From: Roseibacillus sp.
GTDB lineage: Bacteria; Verrucomicrobiota; Verrucomicrobiia; Verrucomicrobiales; Akkermansiaceae
Reading direction: 5' to 3'
Assembly (NCBI GenBank): GCA_022448985.1
Contig: JAKVCR010000041.1
Span: 12,477 to 76,476 of the forward strand
DNA length: 64,000 bases
Positions within the stretch are counted from its first letter, which is position 1; the number at the start of each line of letters is the position of its first letter. The notes below the pieces were generated by a model. That model did not search any database and had not been told where the DNA came from. It saw nothing but the letters and a program-made list of their open reading frames with translations. Shown here one piece after another: positions 17,135-26,701 of the stretch. The position numbers were made by a program, and so were the translations under genes.

Positions 17135-18067
17135 TCAATCGGGGAGGGCCTCAAGGGCGGAAATATTAGCTCTCATCATGCTGAGAAAGTCACCGCTTTC
17201 CGGTCGGTTTCCACAGGGGGAGATCACTACACTGGTGAGGCCTGCATCCTTCAGTCGCGCGATGTTCTGCGGGAGGGGAGTGTCCTCCCAGATGAAATAT
17301 TTGGCGCCGGGATTTTCTTTCTGAATTTCGGCCAGGGTGGCCATGTCATCAGGCGAGATTTCTAGACCGGGTTCCCAGAGGAGTGAGGGGGTGACGATGT
17401 TGTAAGCACGGGCCCAGTATTGATAGACCGGATGAGAAACAATGACCGGAGCGGTCTTCAACTTGGAGGAGGCAGCAGTCATAGCGGCGTCGAGCTCGGA
17501 GAGATCTTCCTGGAGGAATTTGAGGCGACTCATCACAACCTCCTTGCGATCGGGGAACCTCTCGCCGAGGGCAAGTGCGATCTCGGCGGCCTGGGCGGAA
17601 GCCTGGGTGAAGTCGAGCCAGGAGGTAAATGCAAGGCCATTGTGCGAGTGGGCCTCCGAGTCTTTCTTGTGCGTGTGCTTAAAGCTGCCCTCAATCTTGA
17701 TCAAGTTGTCATCAAAGGACCTGGTGGTTATCACGGTTGCTTCGTAGGGAAGGGTTCGGCTCAAGGCCCACTTGGCGTAGGTTGCACCATTCAGGAGAAT
17801 GAGATCGGCTTCCTGAATAGCGCTGACCTGTTCGTCACTGGGCTCCCAGAAGGCAGGGTCCTGATCGGAGGGCACGTCAAAGAGAATTGTTGCAAAATCA
17901 TCCGAAAGGCGCCCGGCAAAGTAGGCGAGCGGATAGTTCACAGCGGCGATGGCCGGCTTTCTACGGTCGCTGTCACGGTTCTTCGATTCCTTTGCATTTT
18001 CTCCGCAGGAAATCAGAGAAAGAGTGATGCCGAGGAAGAGAACAGGATTGCTGAGAGAGTCTTTCAT
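17135..18067 (-). CDS. ZnuA-like metal ABC transporter substrate-binding lipoprotein
   Basis: A 310-residue protein of the zinc/manganese binding-protein (ZnuA, cluster A-I) family. The lipobox LISC puts Cys near residue 21 and makes it a lipoprotein. A His-rich loop (FKHTHKKDSEAHSHNG) occupies the place of the ZnuA charged loop. The family segment LNGATYAKW and the VSHPVYQYW motif with its His are present. However, the usual PHxxEP reads PAFWEP and the usual HxWLDP reads TSWLDF, so two canonical His ligands appear to be lost. It is the last gene of a four-gene operon with a MacB-like ABC pair, 14 bases after the permease. Zinc is likely but not certain as ligand. Confidence 0.82.
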   Translation of the reverse strand: MKDSLSNPVLFLGITLSLISCGENAKESKNRDSDRRKPAIAAVNYPLAYFAGRLSDDFATILFDVPSDQDPAFWEPSDEQVSAIQEADLILLNGATYAKWALSRTLPYEATVITTRSFDDNLIKIEGSFKHTHKKDSEAHSHNGLAFTSWLDFTQASAQAAEIALALGERFPDRKEVVMSRLKFLQEDLSELDAAMTAASSKLKTAPVIVSHPVYQYWARAYNIVTPSLLWEPGLEISPDDMATLAEIQKENPGAKYFIWEDTPLPQNIARLKDAGLTSVVISPCGNRPESGDFLSMMRANISALEALPD

Positions 18068-18081
18068 CGTCGGGGCAGATC

Positions 18082-19266
18082 TCAGGTGAGCAACCTGGAG
18101 AGGATGTCTGCAGCCAGGGAACGGGTGAGGGAGATGGCCAAGTGTGCGAGTATCATGGCAGAAATAACGATGATGGAAACCTCGGCTGCTTTCAGGCAGC
18201 CAATCGTCAGTTTGGTTGCCCCAACCTTGGCATAGGTGCGTAATTCGCGCGCCCGAAGGCGGAAGGAGAGCAGGAACACCATGGCGGCCAGGCCGAGGGC
18301 GGCCAGGCCGAGGAGGCGGAAGGCGATCAGGGCAAGTCGCTTGGTGGCAAAGAGGGTCTGAGCAAGGTCGCTTACCGCATGCAGTGGAACGACTATCTGT
18401 TCGGATGCTTGTTCACCCTGGTAGAAGGCGAGGGCAAGGGCGCGCTGCTTGTCGTCGCTAGGGACGATGATGGTGGAAGAGAGCGGAAAGTCTCCGGAAT
18501 CTCCATGAAAGTGGAAACTTGCAATATTGGCGTCGGTGACTTCGTTGAATTCCATTACTGAAGCATTGGCTTGAATAATCTTGCCGGCGGTATTTTGCGA
18601 TGGGGCAGCTACTTGCCGTTCGGAAAGTTCCTGATGTCCATGTGCGAGCCCTTCGATTATCCAGGCCGTCTTGAGGTCGATGAATACAGCATGGTCGTCG
18701 GGAGTTTGATTGGGGGCTAGTACGCCGGTAATGCGCATCCGGAGGGGATAAACGCCAGCGAGGTCGAAGATGTTCTCGGGAGAAGAGGTGATTGTATCAC
18801 CCGGTTTGAGATTCCTGAGGGCCGCAAGTCGGGCCCCGATTACGCAATCGCCTAGGCGGGTGATCCCACGGCCGACGGCGACCTTCAGTCCGCGTAAATC
18901 GAAGTAGGCGAGCGAAGTTCCGATGATGGGAGCATCTCCTGTCCGGAACCGGGCATGAATGGGAATAGTGGTACCGAAGTTTTGTCGGGTCAGTTTCTGG
19001 TAGGCGGCGTGCGTGAGCGGGGGAAGTTGCTGAGGGGTGAAATAGAGGGAGTTGAGGGTGAGGTCTATGGAACTGCCCTTTGGGCCCACGAGGAGTGGGG
19101 TGGAGCGCGCCCGCTCCTGGAGGACCTCTTCGCTTTCGCTGATGAAGACCTGCAGGGCCCGGGGAAAATAGATCGTCAGAGCGATCGTTCCAACAAGGAG
19201 GACCGACCGTAAGGGTCGATGCCTGAGGGCCTTCCAGCTAAGGAATGCGAGGCCAGTCGGGTTCAT
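18082..19266 (-). CDS. ABC transporter permease of the FtsX/MacB/LolCE type
   Basis: A 394-residue membrane protein with the FtsX/MacB topology: one N-terminal helix (about 20-36), a large extracytoplasmic domain (about 40-275), and three C-terminal helices (about 285-390). It overlaps the ATPase gene by 4 bases (ATGA) and is followed 14 bases later by the ZnuA-like lipoprotein gene. MacB/LolCDE transporters usually do mechanical work on periplasmic substrates rather than import ions, so the pairing with a ZnuA-like protein is unusual. It may drive release or handover of metal at the outer membrane or in the periplasm; this is inference. Confidence 0.85.
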   Translation of the reverse strand: MNPTGLAFLSWKALRHRPLRSVLLVGTIALTIYFPRALQVFISESEEVLQERARSTPLLVGPKGSSIDLTLNSLYFTPQQLPPLTHAAYQKLTRQNFGTTIPIHARFRTGDAPIIGTSLAYFDLRGLKVAVGRGITRLGDCVIGARLAALRNLKPGDTITSSPENIFDLAGVYPLRMRITGVLAPNQTPDDHAVFIDLKTAWIIEGLAHGHQELSERQVAAPSQNTAGKIIQANASVMEFNEVTDANIASFHFHGDSGDFPLSSTIIVPSDDKQRALALAFYQGEQASEQIVVPLHAVSDLAQTLFATKRLALIAFRLLGLAALGLAAMVFLLSFRLRARELRTYAKVGATKLTIGCLKAAEVSIIVISAMILAHLAISLTRSLAADILSRLLT

Positions 19267-19985
19267 GAGACAGGAGCCTCCCGGAACTGGTTGAGTTCTT
19301 CGAACTGCACGACTTCGTCGAAGGATTTGAGCAGTTCGACATCGTGGGTAGCGACCACAAGGGCCTGCCCGCGCTCCCGCGCGCAGGCGATCATGAGATC
19401 GAGCACCTTGCGTTTGTTCGTGGGGTCGAGATTTCCGGTGGGTTCGTCAGCGAGGACGAGCCTGGGACTAGTGCTGAGTGCCCGGCAGATAGCAACTCTC
19501 TGGCGCTCACCGTGGGAAAGGCGGTCCGGGAGCATCTTCCAGTAACCGTCGATTCCGGTTTGTTCGGCGATTCGTTTTGCTTCCGATTCAATGGTGGACC
19601 GTTTAGATCTGAGGCCGAGGTGGAGAGGAAGAAGAATGTTGTCGCCAACCGCAAGGTGCTCGACGAGTTCGAATTCCTGGAAGATGAGCCCGATGTGAGC
19701 GAGGCGGAAAGTAGCGCTGGCGGTCTTTCCTAGAGAACTGATTTCAATATCGCCCACCCTGACGCTCCCTCTGGTTGGTCGCAAAATTCCCGCCGCCAGG
19801 TTAAGAAAGGTGGTTTTCCCGCAACCGCTGGGGCCGACTATCGCGGTTGCCTGCCCGGCCTTGCAGACGAAGTGTTCGATACGCAGGCGGTAGGTGCTGT
19901 GCGGATAGGCAAATTCAATCTCTTTGACGTGGAGCACGGAGTCAATTGGGCTTTGGCATTGGAGGGGACAGAGTATCAGGTTCAC
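19263..19985 (-). CDS. ABC transporter ATP-binding protein, LolD/MacB type
   Basis: A 240-residue ATPase partner of the FtsX-like permease. Walker A GPSGCGKTTFL lies near residue 53, the signature LSHGERQRVAICRAL (Gly-to-His variant of LSGGE) near 155, Walker B LVLADEPTGNLD near 178, and the switch His in VVATHD. The EPTGNLD form is typical of LolD/MacB/FtsE. The family's usual length is about 225-240. The start at 19985 overlaps the end of the upstream gene by 44 bases. An internal ATG would leave a shorter N-terminus, so the exact start is uncertain. Confidence 0.9.
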   Translation of the reverse strand: MNLILCPLQCQSPIDSVLHVKEIEFAYPHSTYRLRIEHFVCKAGQATAIVGPSGCGKTTFLNLAAGILRPTRGSVRVGDIEISSLGKTASATFRLAHIGLIFQEFELVEHLAVGDNILLPLHLGLRSKRSTIESEAKRIAEQTGIDGYWKMLPDRLSHGERQRVAICRALSTSPRLVLADEPTGNLDPTNKRKVLDLMIACARERGQALVVATHDVELLKSFDEVVQFEELNQFREAPVS

Positions 19986-21222
19986 GCTCGCGGCTGTGGA
20001 GGTTGAGCTGAGTGATTTTCCAGGTCTGGCCTAGGGGTTCGACTACGAAGCTGGCACGGTAAAGGTTAGTGCGATCGTGGAAGTGGCCCCAATGCCCAAC
20101 GCGTCCGCTCACCTCCCAGTCGCAAAGGGATTCAAAGCCCACCCGGTCGCGTAGAGGAGAGGGTTGGGAGGATTCAACACGAAGATCATTCACCCGCACA
20201 CGAGAGCCGTCCCGTTCCCGGCTTTCAAGGGTGCGCTGCACCTCCAGGAATATGGGAGTGAGGGCCTCTCCTCCTATTACCTTGCCGAGTTGGTCGTATT
20301 GTTTGTCCCGGTCCGGGTAGTGGAAGGAGTGGTATACACCACGGAGGAGGGGATCGAGAATAAGAGATGACTGGCTATCGCTGATCTCGGTTTCTGGGGT
20401 GCTTTTCTGGATGGTAATGCGGATGTCCTTGAGGCTTGCCGCCGCGATGGCAACGAGCAGAAGCAGGAGAAGAGTAACTCCGCGCTTCTGTCCGGTGCGG
20501 AACATCGTGATCGCAAGTGGCATGAGGGCTATTACAAGAAGAGCGCTGAGCCAGGGAAGCCTGATAACGTTGGCCTCAAAGGATGGGAGGTCGGGGGGAG
20601 GAGGAGGAAGGGTGCGGGCACCGGAACGATAGCGGCCTCGCACATTGAGGGAGGGATTGAATTTGGTGAGATTGAAACTGCGCGTGCCCCCGCCATCGGC
20701 AACCTTGACAGTGACGTAGGGACTGTTCTCAGGAATGAGGTCCCAGATAATCTGAAGGGCTTGGCGCAGGTCGCGATTAGGGGCAGCGTAGACCGCGCTG
20801 ATCCGGATATCCTGAGGCGACACAGTGGCCTCCGGGTCGATGAGAGAGAATTCCGAGGCCTTTGGTTCAATGAAATGAATGCGGTCGAGGGTAAACTCGA
20901 TTGGGGCATCCTGAATTGTGACGGGACACCTTGTCGCCAGGAATTCGCCGATCTTCGGTTTGAGGGTGGCCCGCTGCTCGGGAGAAAGCTTGGAATCCGG
21001 AGTGATGCCAAGGTCGCACCACTGTTGCAGGGCGAGGGGGCTGACCAGGAACTCTTTCTCTATCTGCCAGGCATCCAGATAGAACGCTCCGCCCAACTCG
21101 GCAGGAGGAGGGAGGTTATCCTGAGCGGGGACGTCGGCAGTGAGTGAGATTGCGAGTGCAAGACTGAACCGGAGCGGACAGAAGGAAGGACTGATGCTTT
21201 TTTTTGCTGATGTCATGCCCAT
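19942..21222 (-). CDS. Exported membrane protein of unknown function, first gene of the zinc-type operon
   Basis: A 426-residue protein with an N-terminal signal or anchor (about 15-34), a soluble domain to about 215, two adjacent hydrophobic helices (about 222-265, with a charged RTGQKR turn between them), and a C-terminal soluble domain. The latter has a CDWEVSGRVGHWGHFHDRTNLYRASFVV segment rich in His, possibly metal-binding, ending in WKITQLNLHSRE. I do not recognise the family. It begins the operon that continues with ATPase, permease and ZnuA-like lipoprotein, and overlaps the ATPase gene. It is divergent from the 1708-residue cytochrome gene. A similar co-occurrence of MacB-like pairs with metal-binding proteins exists in some Gammaproteobacteria (from memory, unverified). 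Confidence 0.75.
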   Translation of the reverse strand: MGMTSAKKSISPSFCPLRFSLALAISLTADVPAQDNLPPPAELGGAFYLDAWQIEKEFLVSPLALQQWCDLGITPDSKLSPEQRATLKPKIGEFLATRCPVTIQDAPIEFTLDRIHFIEPKASEFSLIDPEATVSPQDIRISAVYAAPNRDLRQALQIIWDLIPENSPYVTVKVADGGGTRSFNLTKFNPSLNVRGRYRSGARTLPPPPPDLPSFEANVIRLPWLSALLVIALMPLAITMFRTGQKRGVTLLLLLLVAIAAASLKDIRITIQKSTPETEISDSQSSLILDPLLRGVYHSFHYPDRDKQYDQLGKVIGGEALTPIFLEVQRTLESRERDGSRVRVNDLRVESSQPSPLRDRVGFESLCDWEVSGRVGHWGHFHDRTNLYRASFVVEPLGQTWKITQLNLHSREREPDTLSPPMPKPN

Positions 21223-21554
21223 GTGCGGAGGGCTTGGGGGTTCGGAGTCTAGGACGAGATCTGGAGAGGAGCAAGGGTGTCAGGAGTGTGCCGGAAGGGA
21301 GCTCTCATTGTGATGAATCTGCTGCGATTCTTGCTTGTGGAACTCACCATGAATTCCGGTCGGGTCCCGAAGTTGGGATTGTGAAACCGCTATGAGGGGA
21401 GAGATAGTGAACGGCCCGGAAACGTGACGGATTTTCGGTAAGTTAGTCACAATCTGGAGGACGAGAGGCTAAATCGGTCCTCTAAAGGGAGTAATTCGGG
21501 ACGGTTGGCTTGTAACTCTGCTGCAAGACTGCCACAATTTTTCGCCCCGCAAGC
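21223..21554. other. Non-coding region between divergent operons
   Basis: A 332-base gap between the leftward zinc-type operon and the rightward giant cytochrome gene. It should hold both promoters. I see no convincing -35/-10 pair, no Zur-like AT-rich palindrome and no tRNA. A sequence resembling a sigma-54 promoter (TTGGC ... TGC near 21505) has the wrong spacing. Confidence 0.5.
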
Positions 21555-24500
21555 ATGCCCATGAGACAGATGCACGGATTTCTCTCGTCGCTGGCGTTGA
21601 TAGCCACTGCGATATTCTCGGTCGATTACGTCCACGGTGCGGAAGGAGAGGGTGATGCCTCCAGCCGCCCGGTCAGTTACTGGAATGACATTCGGCCTCT
21701 GATGCAGGCGAGTTGCCAGGGCTGTCATCAGCCCGCGAAATCCAAGGGGGATTACGTGTTGACCGATGTGAAGCGCCTTATTGCCGGGGGCGAGAGTGGA
21801 GAGGCGGCTGTTCTTCCAGGGAAGCCGGGCCAGAGCTTCCTGCTTGAGCAGATTACTCCTGGTGAGAACGGGAAGGCCGAGATGCCTCCCAGGGACAAGG
21901 CGCTCCACGAAACCGAGATTGCTCTTATCAAACGCTGGATTAGCGAGGGAGCAGTTGACGATACGCCGGAGAACGCCTTCCAGAAGTATGACATGAAGAA
22001 CCCGCCGCTTTATGCGGTGCCCCCGGTGGTGACTTCGATGGATTACTCCCCGGATGGATCATTGCTTGCGGTGGCCGGTTTTCACGAGGTCCTTGTCCAC
22101 AAGGCAGACGGAAGCGAGTTGGTAGCGCGGTTGGTGGGGCTTGCCGAGCGTATCGAGAGCGTGGCCTTTTCGCCGGATGGTACCATGTTGGCTGTCACTG
22201 GAGGATTGCCCGGCCGGATGGGTGAGGTGCAGATCTGGGATGTCGCCAAGAAGGCACTCAAAGTTTCTGCGCCAGTGACCTACGATACCGTTTACGGGGC
22301 GGCCTGGTCACCGGACAGCAAGCTGGTTTCTTTCGGTTGCAGCGATAATACCCTGCGGGCAATCCAGGTATCGGATGGCAAACAGGTGCTTTTCATGGGA
22401 GGACACAACGACTGGGTCCTCGATTCGGTGTTTTCCCGGGATGGCAAGCAGGTCATCAGCGTGGGCCGCGATATGACGGCAAAGCACACCGAGGTGGAAA
22501 CCGAGAGGCTTATCGACAACCTGACCTCAATCACCCCTGGTGAGTTAAAGGGAGGGATTGCCGCAGTGGCAGGTCATCCTTCAAAGGACGAGGTTCTGGT
22601 TGGGGGGTCCGATGGGCAACCGCAGATCTTTCGCCTGAAGCGGCAGACTGCGCGTAAGATCGGGGACAATGCGAATGTTGTCCGGAAATTTCCACGTATG
22701 CCGGGGCGGATATGGGACCTTTCCTTTAATAGAGATGGGAAGAGGGCCGCGGGGGTGAGCAGCCTGAATGGTCGAGGCACTATCACAATTTACCACTCGG
22801 ATTACGACAGTGCCATCCCGGGAGATATCAAGAAGATATTCAACAAGACCCCCAACGGAGGCGAGAAGCAGAAACTGGAGGAGTACTGGGCGCGCGAGGT
22901 GAAGGTGCTTCACACCATTAATGTGCCGGAAACGGAGATGTTCTCCTTGGCCTTTGCGCCAGACGGCAAGACCCTGGCGGCGGCCGGCGCGGATGGTAAG
23001 GTTCGCTTTATTGAGGTAGAGAATGGCAAGGTGAGGGGAGATTTCGTGCCGGTGGAGGTGGAAGGATCAGAGGTGGCCTCCCAGCGCAAGGTCGGGGAGA
23101 AGAAGCCTCTTAATCGAAAACGTGGCAAACGTGCTGAACTTGGTGAGCGTGAGATATCCGCTGACGAAATATCGTCCCTGACTCTGGAGCCGGCTGATAT
23201 CGTGTTTGATAAGTCCAACCAGTATGTGCAGATTCTCGTCACGGCGACCCTCAAGCAGGGCGGCGCAGCTGATGTGACCCGGCAGGTGTCGACAGCAGTG
23301 GTGGATGGCCTCCTGGAAGTGAGTGCACGGGGCCGGGTCCAACCCATCAAGGATGGAGAGGGAACGCTATCCGTAAGTCTTGGGAATCATAAGGCAGAGG
23401 CGAAGGTTGTCGTTACGAATGTGAAGAAACCTTATACGCCGGACTACGTCAGGGATGTGAAGCCGGTGATTAGCCGGATGGGTTGTGATGCGGGAACATG
23501 CCATGGTGCCAAGGACGGTAAAAACGGGTTCAAGCTATCCCTCCGCGGGTACGATCCGATTTTTGACGTGCGGGCCTTCAGTGATGACATTTCGGCCCGG
23601 CGTGTGAATTACGCTTCTCCCGATGACAGTCTTATGCTCCTCAAGGCCACGGGGGCGGTGCCTCACGAGGGGCAGCAGGTGACCCAGCCGCATTCGGAAT
23701 ATTATCAGATTATCCGCGAATGGATCGCCAATGGCTCGAACTTGGCCGACCCCAAGCCGGTAGTGAAGTCGATCAAGGTCTCTCCAAAGAACCCCGTGAT
23801 CCAGGAAGTGGGTGGGCAGCAGCAGATACGGGTAGTGGCAACCTATTTGGATGGTTCGATGCGTGATGTGACCCGTGAATCGTTTCTTGAAAGTGCCAAT
23901 CAGGACGTGGCGATCCATGACGATTATGGATTGATGACCACCCTGCGGCGGGGTGAGGCACCTGTGCTGGCGCGTTACGAAGGAGCTTACGCGGCCACTA
24001 CCCTGACGGTGATGGGAGATCGGAGTGGGTTTGAGTGGGTCGAGCAGCCGGCATGGGGGGAAATCGACAAACATGTAGCAGCCAAGTGGCAGCGCATGAA
24101 GATTCTGCCCAGCGGCCTCTGTAGCGACGAAGAGTTCTTCCGGAGGATCTATCTTGATCTAACTGGACTGCCGCCGAAGCCCCTTCAGTTGAAGTTGTTC
24201 CTGGCCGATCCCACCGATTCGAAGTCCAAGCGGGAGGAAGTTATTGATGATCTGATAGGTTCTCCCGAATTTGTGCAGCACTGGACCAACAAGTGGGCCG
24301 ACATGCTCATGGTAAACAGCAAGTTCCTCGGAGGAGAGGGGGCCAAGATCTATCGTGAGTGGATCCGCAAGGAGGTGGAGGCAAATACGCCTTATGACGC
24401 TTTTGTGCGAAAGATCCTTACTGCCAGTGGTTCAAACAAGGAGAACCCGCCCGCGTCCTATTTCAAGATTCATCGCAAGCCTGACCTCCTGATGGAGAAT

Positions 24501-26681
24501 ACCACGCACCTGTTTCTGGCAACCCGCTTCAACTGCAACAAGTGTCATGATCATCCCTTCGAGAGATGGACCCAGAACCAGTACTATGAGATCGCAGCCT
24601 ACTTTTCCAGGGTGAAGCTGGAAAGAGATGGCAAGAATGCGCCCAAGCAGAATATTGGCGGAACTGCAGTAGAGGGTGCTAAGCCTCTCTACGAGATCGC
24701 CAAGGATGCCGGTGAGGGGGAGATGAAGCACGAACGGACCGGTCAGGTGACCCCACCCGCCTTTCCCTATCTCGTGAAGCATGAGAAGCCCCGGGCCACT
24801 CCCGAGAAGGGCACCACACGGCGCGAAGAGCTTGCAGCCTGGATTACGGCGGGTGACAACCAGTTCTTCGGACGAAGTTATGCTAACCGAATCTGGGGTT
24901 ATCTTCTGGGAACCGGGGTTATCGAGCCGCTCGATGATATCCGTGCCGGCAATCCTCCGTCGAATCCTGAACTTCTGAACTATCTGACCAAGAAGTTCGT
25001 GGAGGGGGGCTTTGATGTCCGGAAACTCATTGCCGAGATATGCAAGTCACGGACCTATCAACTCTCCCTGGTTACCAACAAATGGAATGAGGACGACCAG
25101 ATTAACTTCTCCCATGCCCAGGCACGTCGCCTTCCGGCGGAAGTCCTTTATGATGCGGTCCATGCGGTGACTGGTTCTGCGCCGAAGCTGCAGGCAAAAC
25201 AGATTGACGCCAAGCAGGACACCAAGAGCGGATTGCTTGCCACTTTGGGTCGTCCTACCCGGGAAAGTGCCTGCGAGTGTGACCGCGCCAATGATATGCA
25301 GCTTAGCGGCGTGATGGCCCTTCTGAGTGGCCCTGACATTGCGGATGCCATTGCGGATCCCAAGAATGCGATCGCCAAGCTGGTGACTGAGCAGAAGGAC
25401 GACGCGAAGCTTATCAAGGAGATCTACCTCCGGGTTCTTAACAGGGAACCGCGACCCTCCGAGGTTGAGGTGGTGCAGGAAAACTGGGCCCTGATTCAGA
25501 GTGATCATGAGGCGATGAAGGCCGAACTGGTGAGACTCGAAAAAGAGTCGGAATCCATTCGCGAGGAGCGGGAAAGCAAGCGCCAGGCAGGTATCGACAA
25601 GGCCAAGAAGGATATCAGTGACTACCAGGCCCAGCGCGATGCGGAGCGTAAGCGCCTGGAGGCGGAGCGGCAGAAAAAGATCGATGGCTTCAAGAAAGCA
25701 GTTGTTGATTACGAGGCGACCCTCCCGGCAAAGGTCGAGGAGTTCGCGGCGAAGGCCAAGGTTGGAGAGATTCCCACGAAGTGGCATCTGATCAGGCCCG
25801 CCTCGGTGACCGCTTCTGATAAATCCAAGGTTGAGATTCTTCCCGATGGTTCTGTAAAGGGAAATGGAGGCGAGCGGGCCTTTGATTATCTGGTTTCCGG
25901 GGAAACGAAGCTGAGCAATATAACCGGACTGATGATCGAGACGGTTCCGGATCTCGCATTTAACGGAGGTCCGGGTCTGAGCAAGGATGGGAACATGGTG
26001 ATTACCGAGGTGCAGGCTCGGTGGCAGGCCAAGGCAGGGGGTTCCGAGGGAAAGGGAATCGTTTTTGCAGATGCAAAGGCGACCTTCACACAGAATGGCT
26101 TTGACGTGAAGCGCACCTTTGATGGCAATCTGGATGGGGGAAACAAGGGATGGGCGCTTGCGGGCACAAATTTGCAGATCCCGCAGCGGGCGGTATTCAA
26201 GTTGAAGGAACCCGCGGCGGGCGATTCAGAAAACGGAGCGACTCTCACGGTGGGCGTGCTGTGTCGTTTCAAGAGTCATCCGGTAGGGCGTTTCCGTGTA
26301 TATGTCACAACAGACGCTGATCCTCTGAACTTTGGAATCCCTTTCCATATCGCCGATGCGTTCGGCAAGGGGGCGGGGCAGCGTAGCGAAGAGGAGAAGA
26401 AACTCCTCTCGGCATGGGTCGGTGAGAGTGATACGGAACTCCAGAAACGCCGCTGGGCCGCAAAAGGGCCATTTCCGCCGATTCCGGCCGGCAAGAAGAT
26501 GGAGGAACTGAACAAGGCCCTTAAATACGCGGAAATGCCTATTGAGGAGGATCCCCGGCTCATCAGATTCCGCAAGGATCTGGAAATCAGTGCCAGGCAG
26601 GCCAAGAATCCCCGGCTTACCGCTGCCCAGGACCTCACTTGGGCATTGATTAACAACCCCTCTTTCCTGTTTAATCACTAA
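21555..26681 (+). CDS. Giant planctomycete-type cytochrome/WD40/DUF1549/DUF1553 secreted protein
   Basis: A 1708-residue exported protein. Order: signal peptide (1-29, ending YVHGAEG); PSCyt1-like domain with haem motif CQGCH at 54-58; WD40-like propeller (about 160-490); an Ig-like stretch (about 540-620); a second cytochrome-like domain with CDAGTCHGAKDG at 644 (CX4CH rather than CX2CH); another Ig-like domain (about 735-820); DUF1549/PSCyt2 (about 833-1000) with CNKCHDHP at 994; DUF1553/PSD1 (about 1085-1290); a charged coiled coil (about 1316-1400); a carbohydrate-binding-like region (about 1430-1590); and a tail ending NNPSFLFNH, usual for DUF1553. Such proteins pair with DUF1501 proteins, as here, and are thought to act outside the inner membrane on polysaccharides or redox. 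The function is not established. Confidence 0.9.
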   Translation: MPMRQMHGFLSSLALIATAIFSVDYVHGAEGEGDASSRPVSYWNDIRPLMQASCQGCHQPAKSKGDYVLTDVKRLIAGGESGEAAVLPGKPGQSFLLEQITPGENGKAEMPPRDKALHETEIALIKRWISEGAVDDTPENAFQKYDMKNPPLYAVPPVVTSMDYSPDGSLLAVAGFHEVLVHKADGSELVARLVGLAERIESVAFSPDGTMLAVTGGLPGRMGEVQIWDVAKKALKVSAPVTYDTVYGAAWSPDSKLVSFGCSDNTLRAIQVSDGKQVLFMGGHNDWVLDSVFSRDGKQVISVGRDMTAKHTEVETERLIDNLTSITPGELKGGIAAVAGHPSKDEVLVGGSDGQPQIFRLKRQTARKIGDNANVVRKFPRMPGRIWDLSFNRDGKRAAGVSSLNGRGTITIYHSDYDSAIPGDIKKIFNKTPNGGEKQKLEEYWAREVKVLHTINVPETEMFSLAFAPDGKTLAAAGADGKVRFIEVENGKVRGDFVPVEVEGSEVASQRKVGEKKPLNRKRGKRAELGEREISADEISSLTLEPADIVFDKSNQYVQILVTATLKQGGAADVTRQVSTAVVDGLLEVSARGRVQPIKDGEGTLSVSLGNHKAEAKVVVTNVKKPYTPDYVRDVKPVISRMGCDAGTCHGAKDGKNGFKLSLRGYDPIFDVRAFSDDISARRVNYASPDDSLMLLKATGAVPHEGQQVTQPHSEYYQIIREWIANGSNLADPKPVVKSIKVSPKNPVIQEVGGQQQIRVVATYLDGSMRDVTRESFLESANQDVAIHDDYGLMTTLRRGEAPVLARYEGAYAATTLTVMGDRSGFEWVEQPAWGEIDKHVAAKWQRMKILPSGLCSDEEFFRRIYLDLTGLPPKPLQLKLFLADPTDSKSKREEVIDDLIGSPEFVQHWTNKWADMLMVNSKFLGGEGAKIYREWIRKEVEANTPYDAFVRKILTASGSNKENPPASYFKIHRKPDLLMENTTHLFLATRFNCNKCHDHPFERWTQNQYYEIAAYFSRVKLERDGKNAPKQNIGGTAVEGAKPLYEIAKDAGEGEMKHERTGQVTPPAFPYLVKHEKPRATPEKGTTRREELAAWITAGDNQFFGRSYANRIWGYLLGTGVIEPLDDIRAGNPPSNPELLNYLTKKFVEGGFDVRKLIAEICKSRTYQLSLVTNKWNEDDQINFSHAQARRLPAEVLYDAVHAVTGSAPKLQAKQIDAKQDTKSGLLATLGRPTRESACECDRANDMQLSGVMALLSGPDIADAIADPKNAIAKLVTEQKDDAKLIKEIYLRVLNREPRPSEVEVVQENWALIQSDHEAMKAELVRLEKESESIREERESKRQAGIDKAKKDISDYQAQRDAERKRLEAERQKKIDGFKKAVVDYEATLPAKVEEFAAKAKVGEIPTKWHLIRPASVTASDKSKVEILPDGSVKGNGGERAFDYLVSGETKLSNITGLMIETVPDLAFNGGPGLSKDGNMVITEVQARWQAKAGGSEGKGIVFADAKATFTQNGFDVKRTFDGNLDGGNKGWALAGTNLQIPQRAVFKLKEPAAGDSENGATLTVGVLCRFKSHPVGRFRVYVTTDADPLNFGIPFHIADAFGKGAGQRSEEEKKLLSAWVGESDTELQKRRWAAKGPFPPIPAGKKMEELNKALKYAEMPIEEDPRLIRFRKDLEISARQAKNPRLTAAQDLTWALINNPSFLFNH

Positions 26682-26701
26682 AGTAACCATGTGGGTCAGG
26701 G

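Noticed and set aside
17420-18235. Open frame on + opposite the ZnuA-like gene (271 codons)
   Set aside because: Antisense to a family-matching gene and spanning its start; no motif in the translation.
21500-21525. Sigma-54-like promoter (TTGGC...TGC)
   Set aside because: The GG-to-GC spacing is 11 rather than 10 bases, and the flanking bases do not match the consensus.
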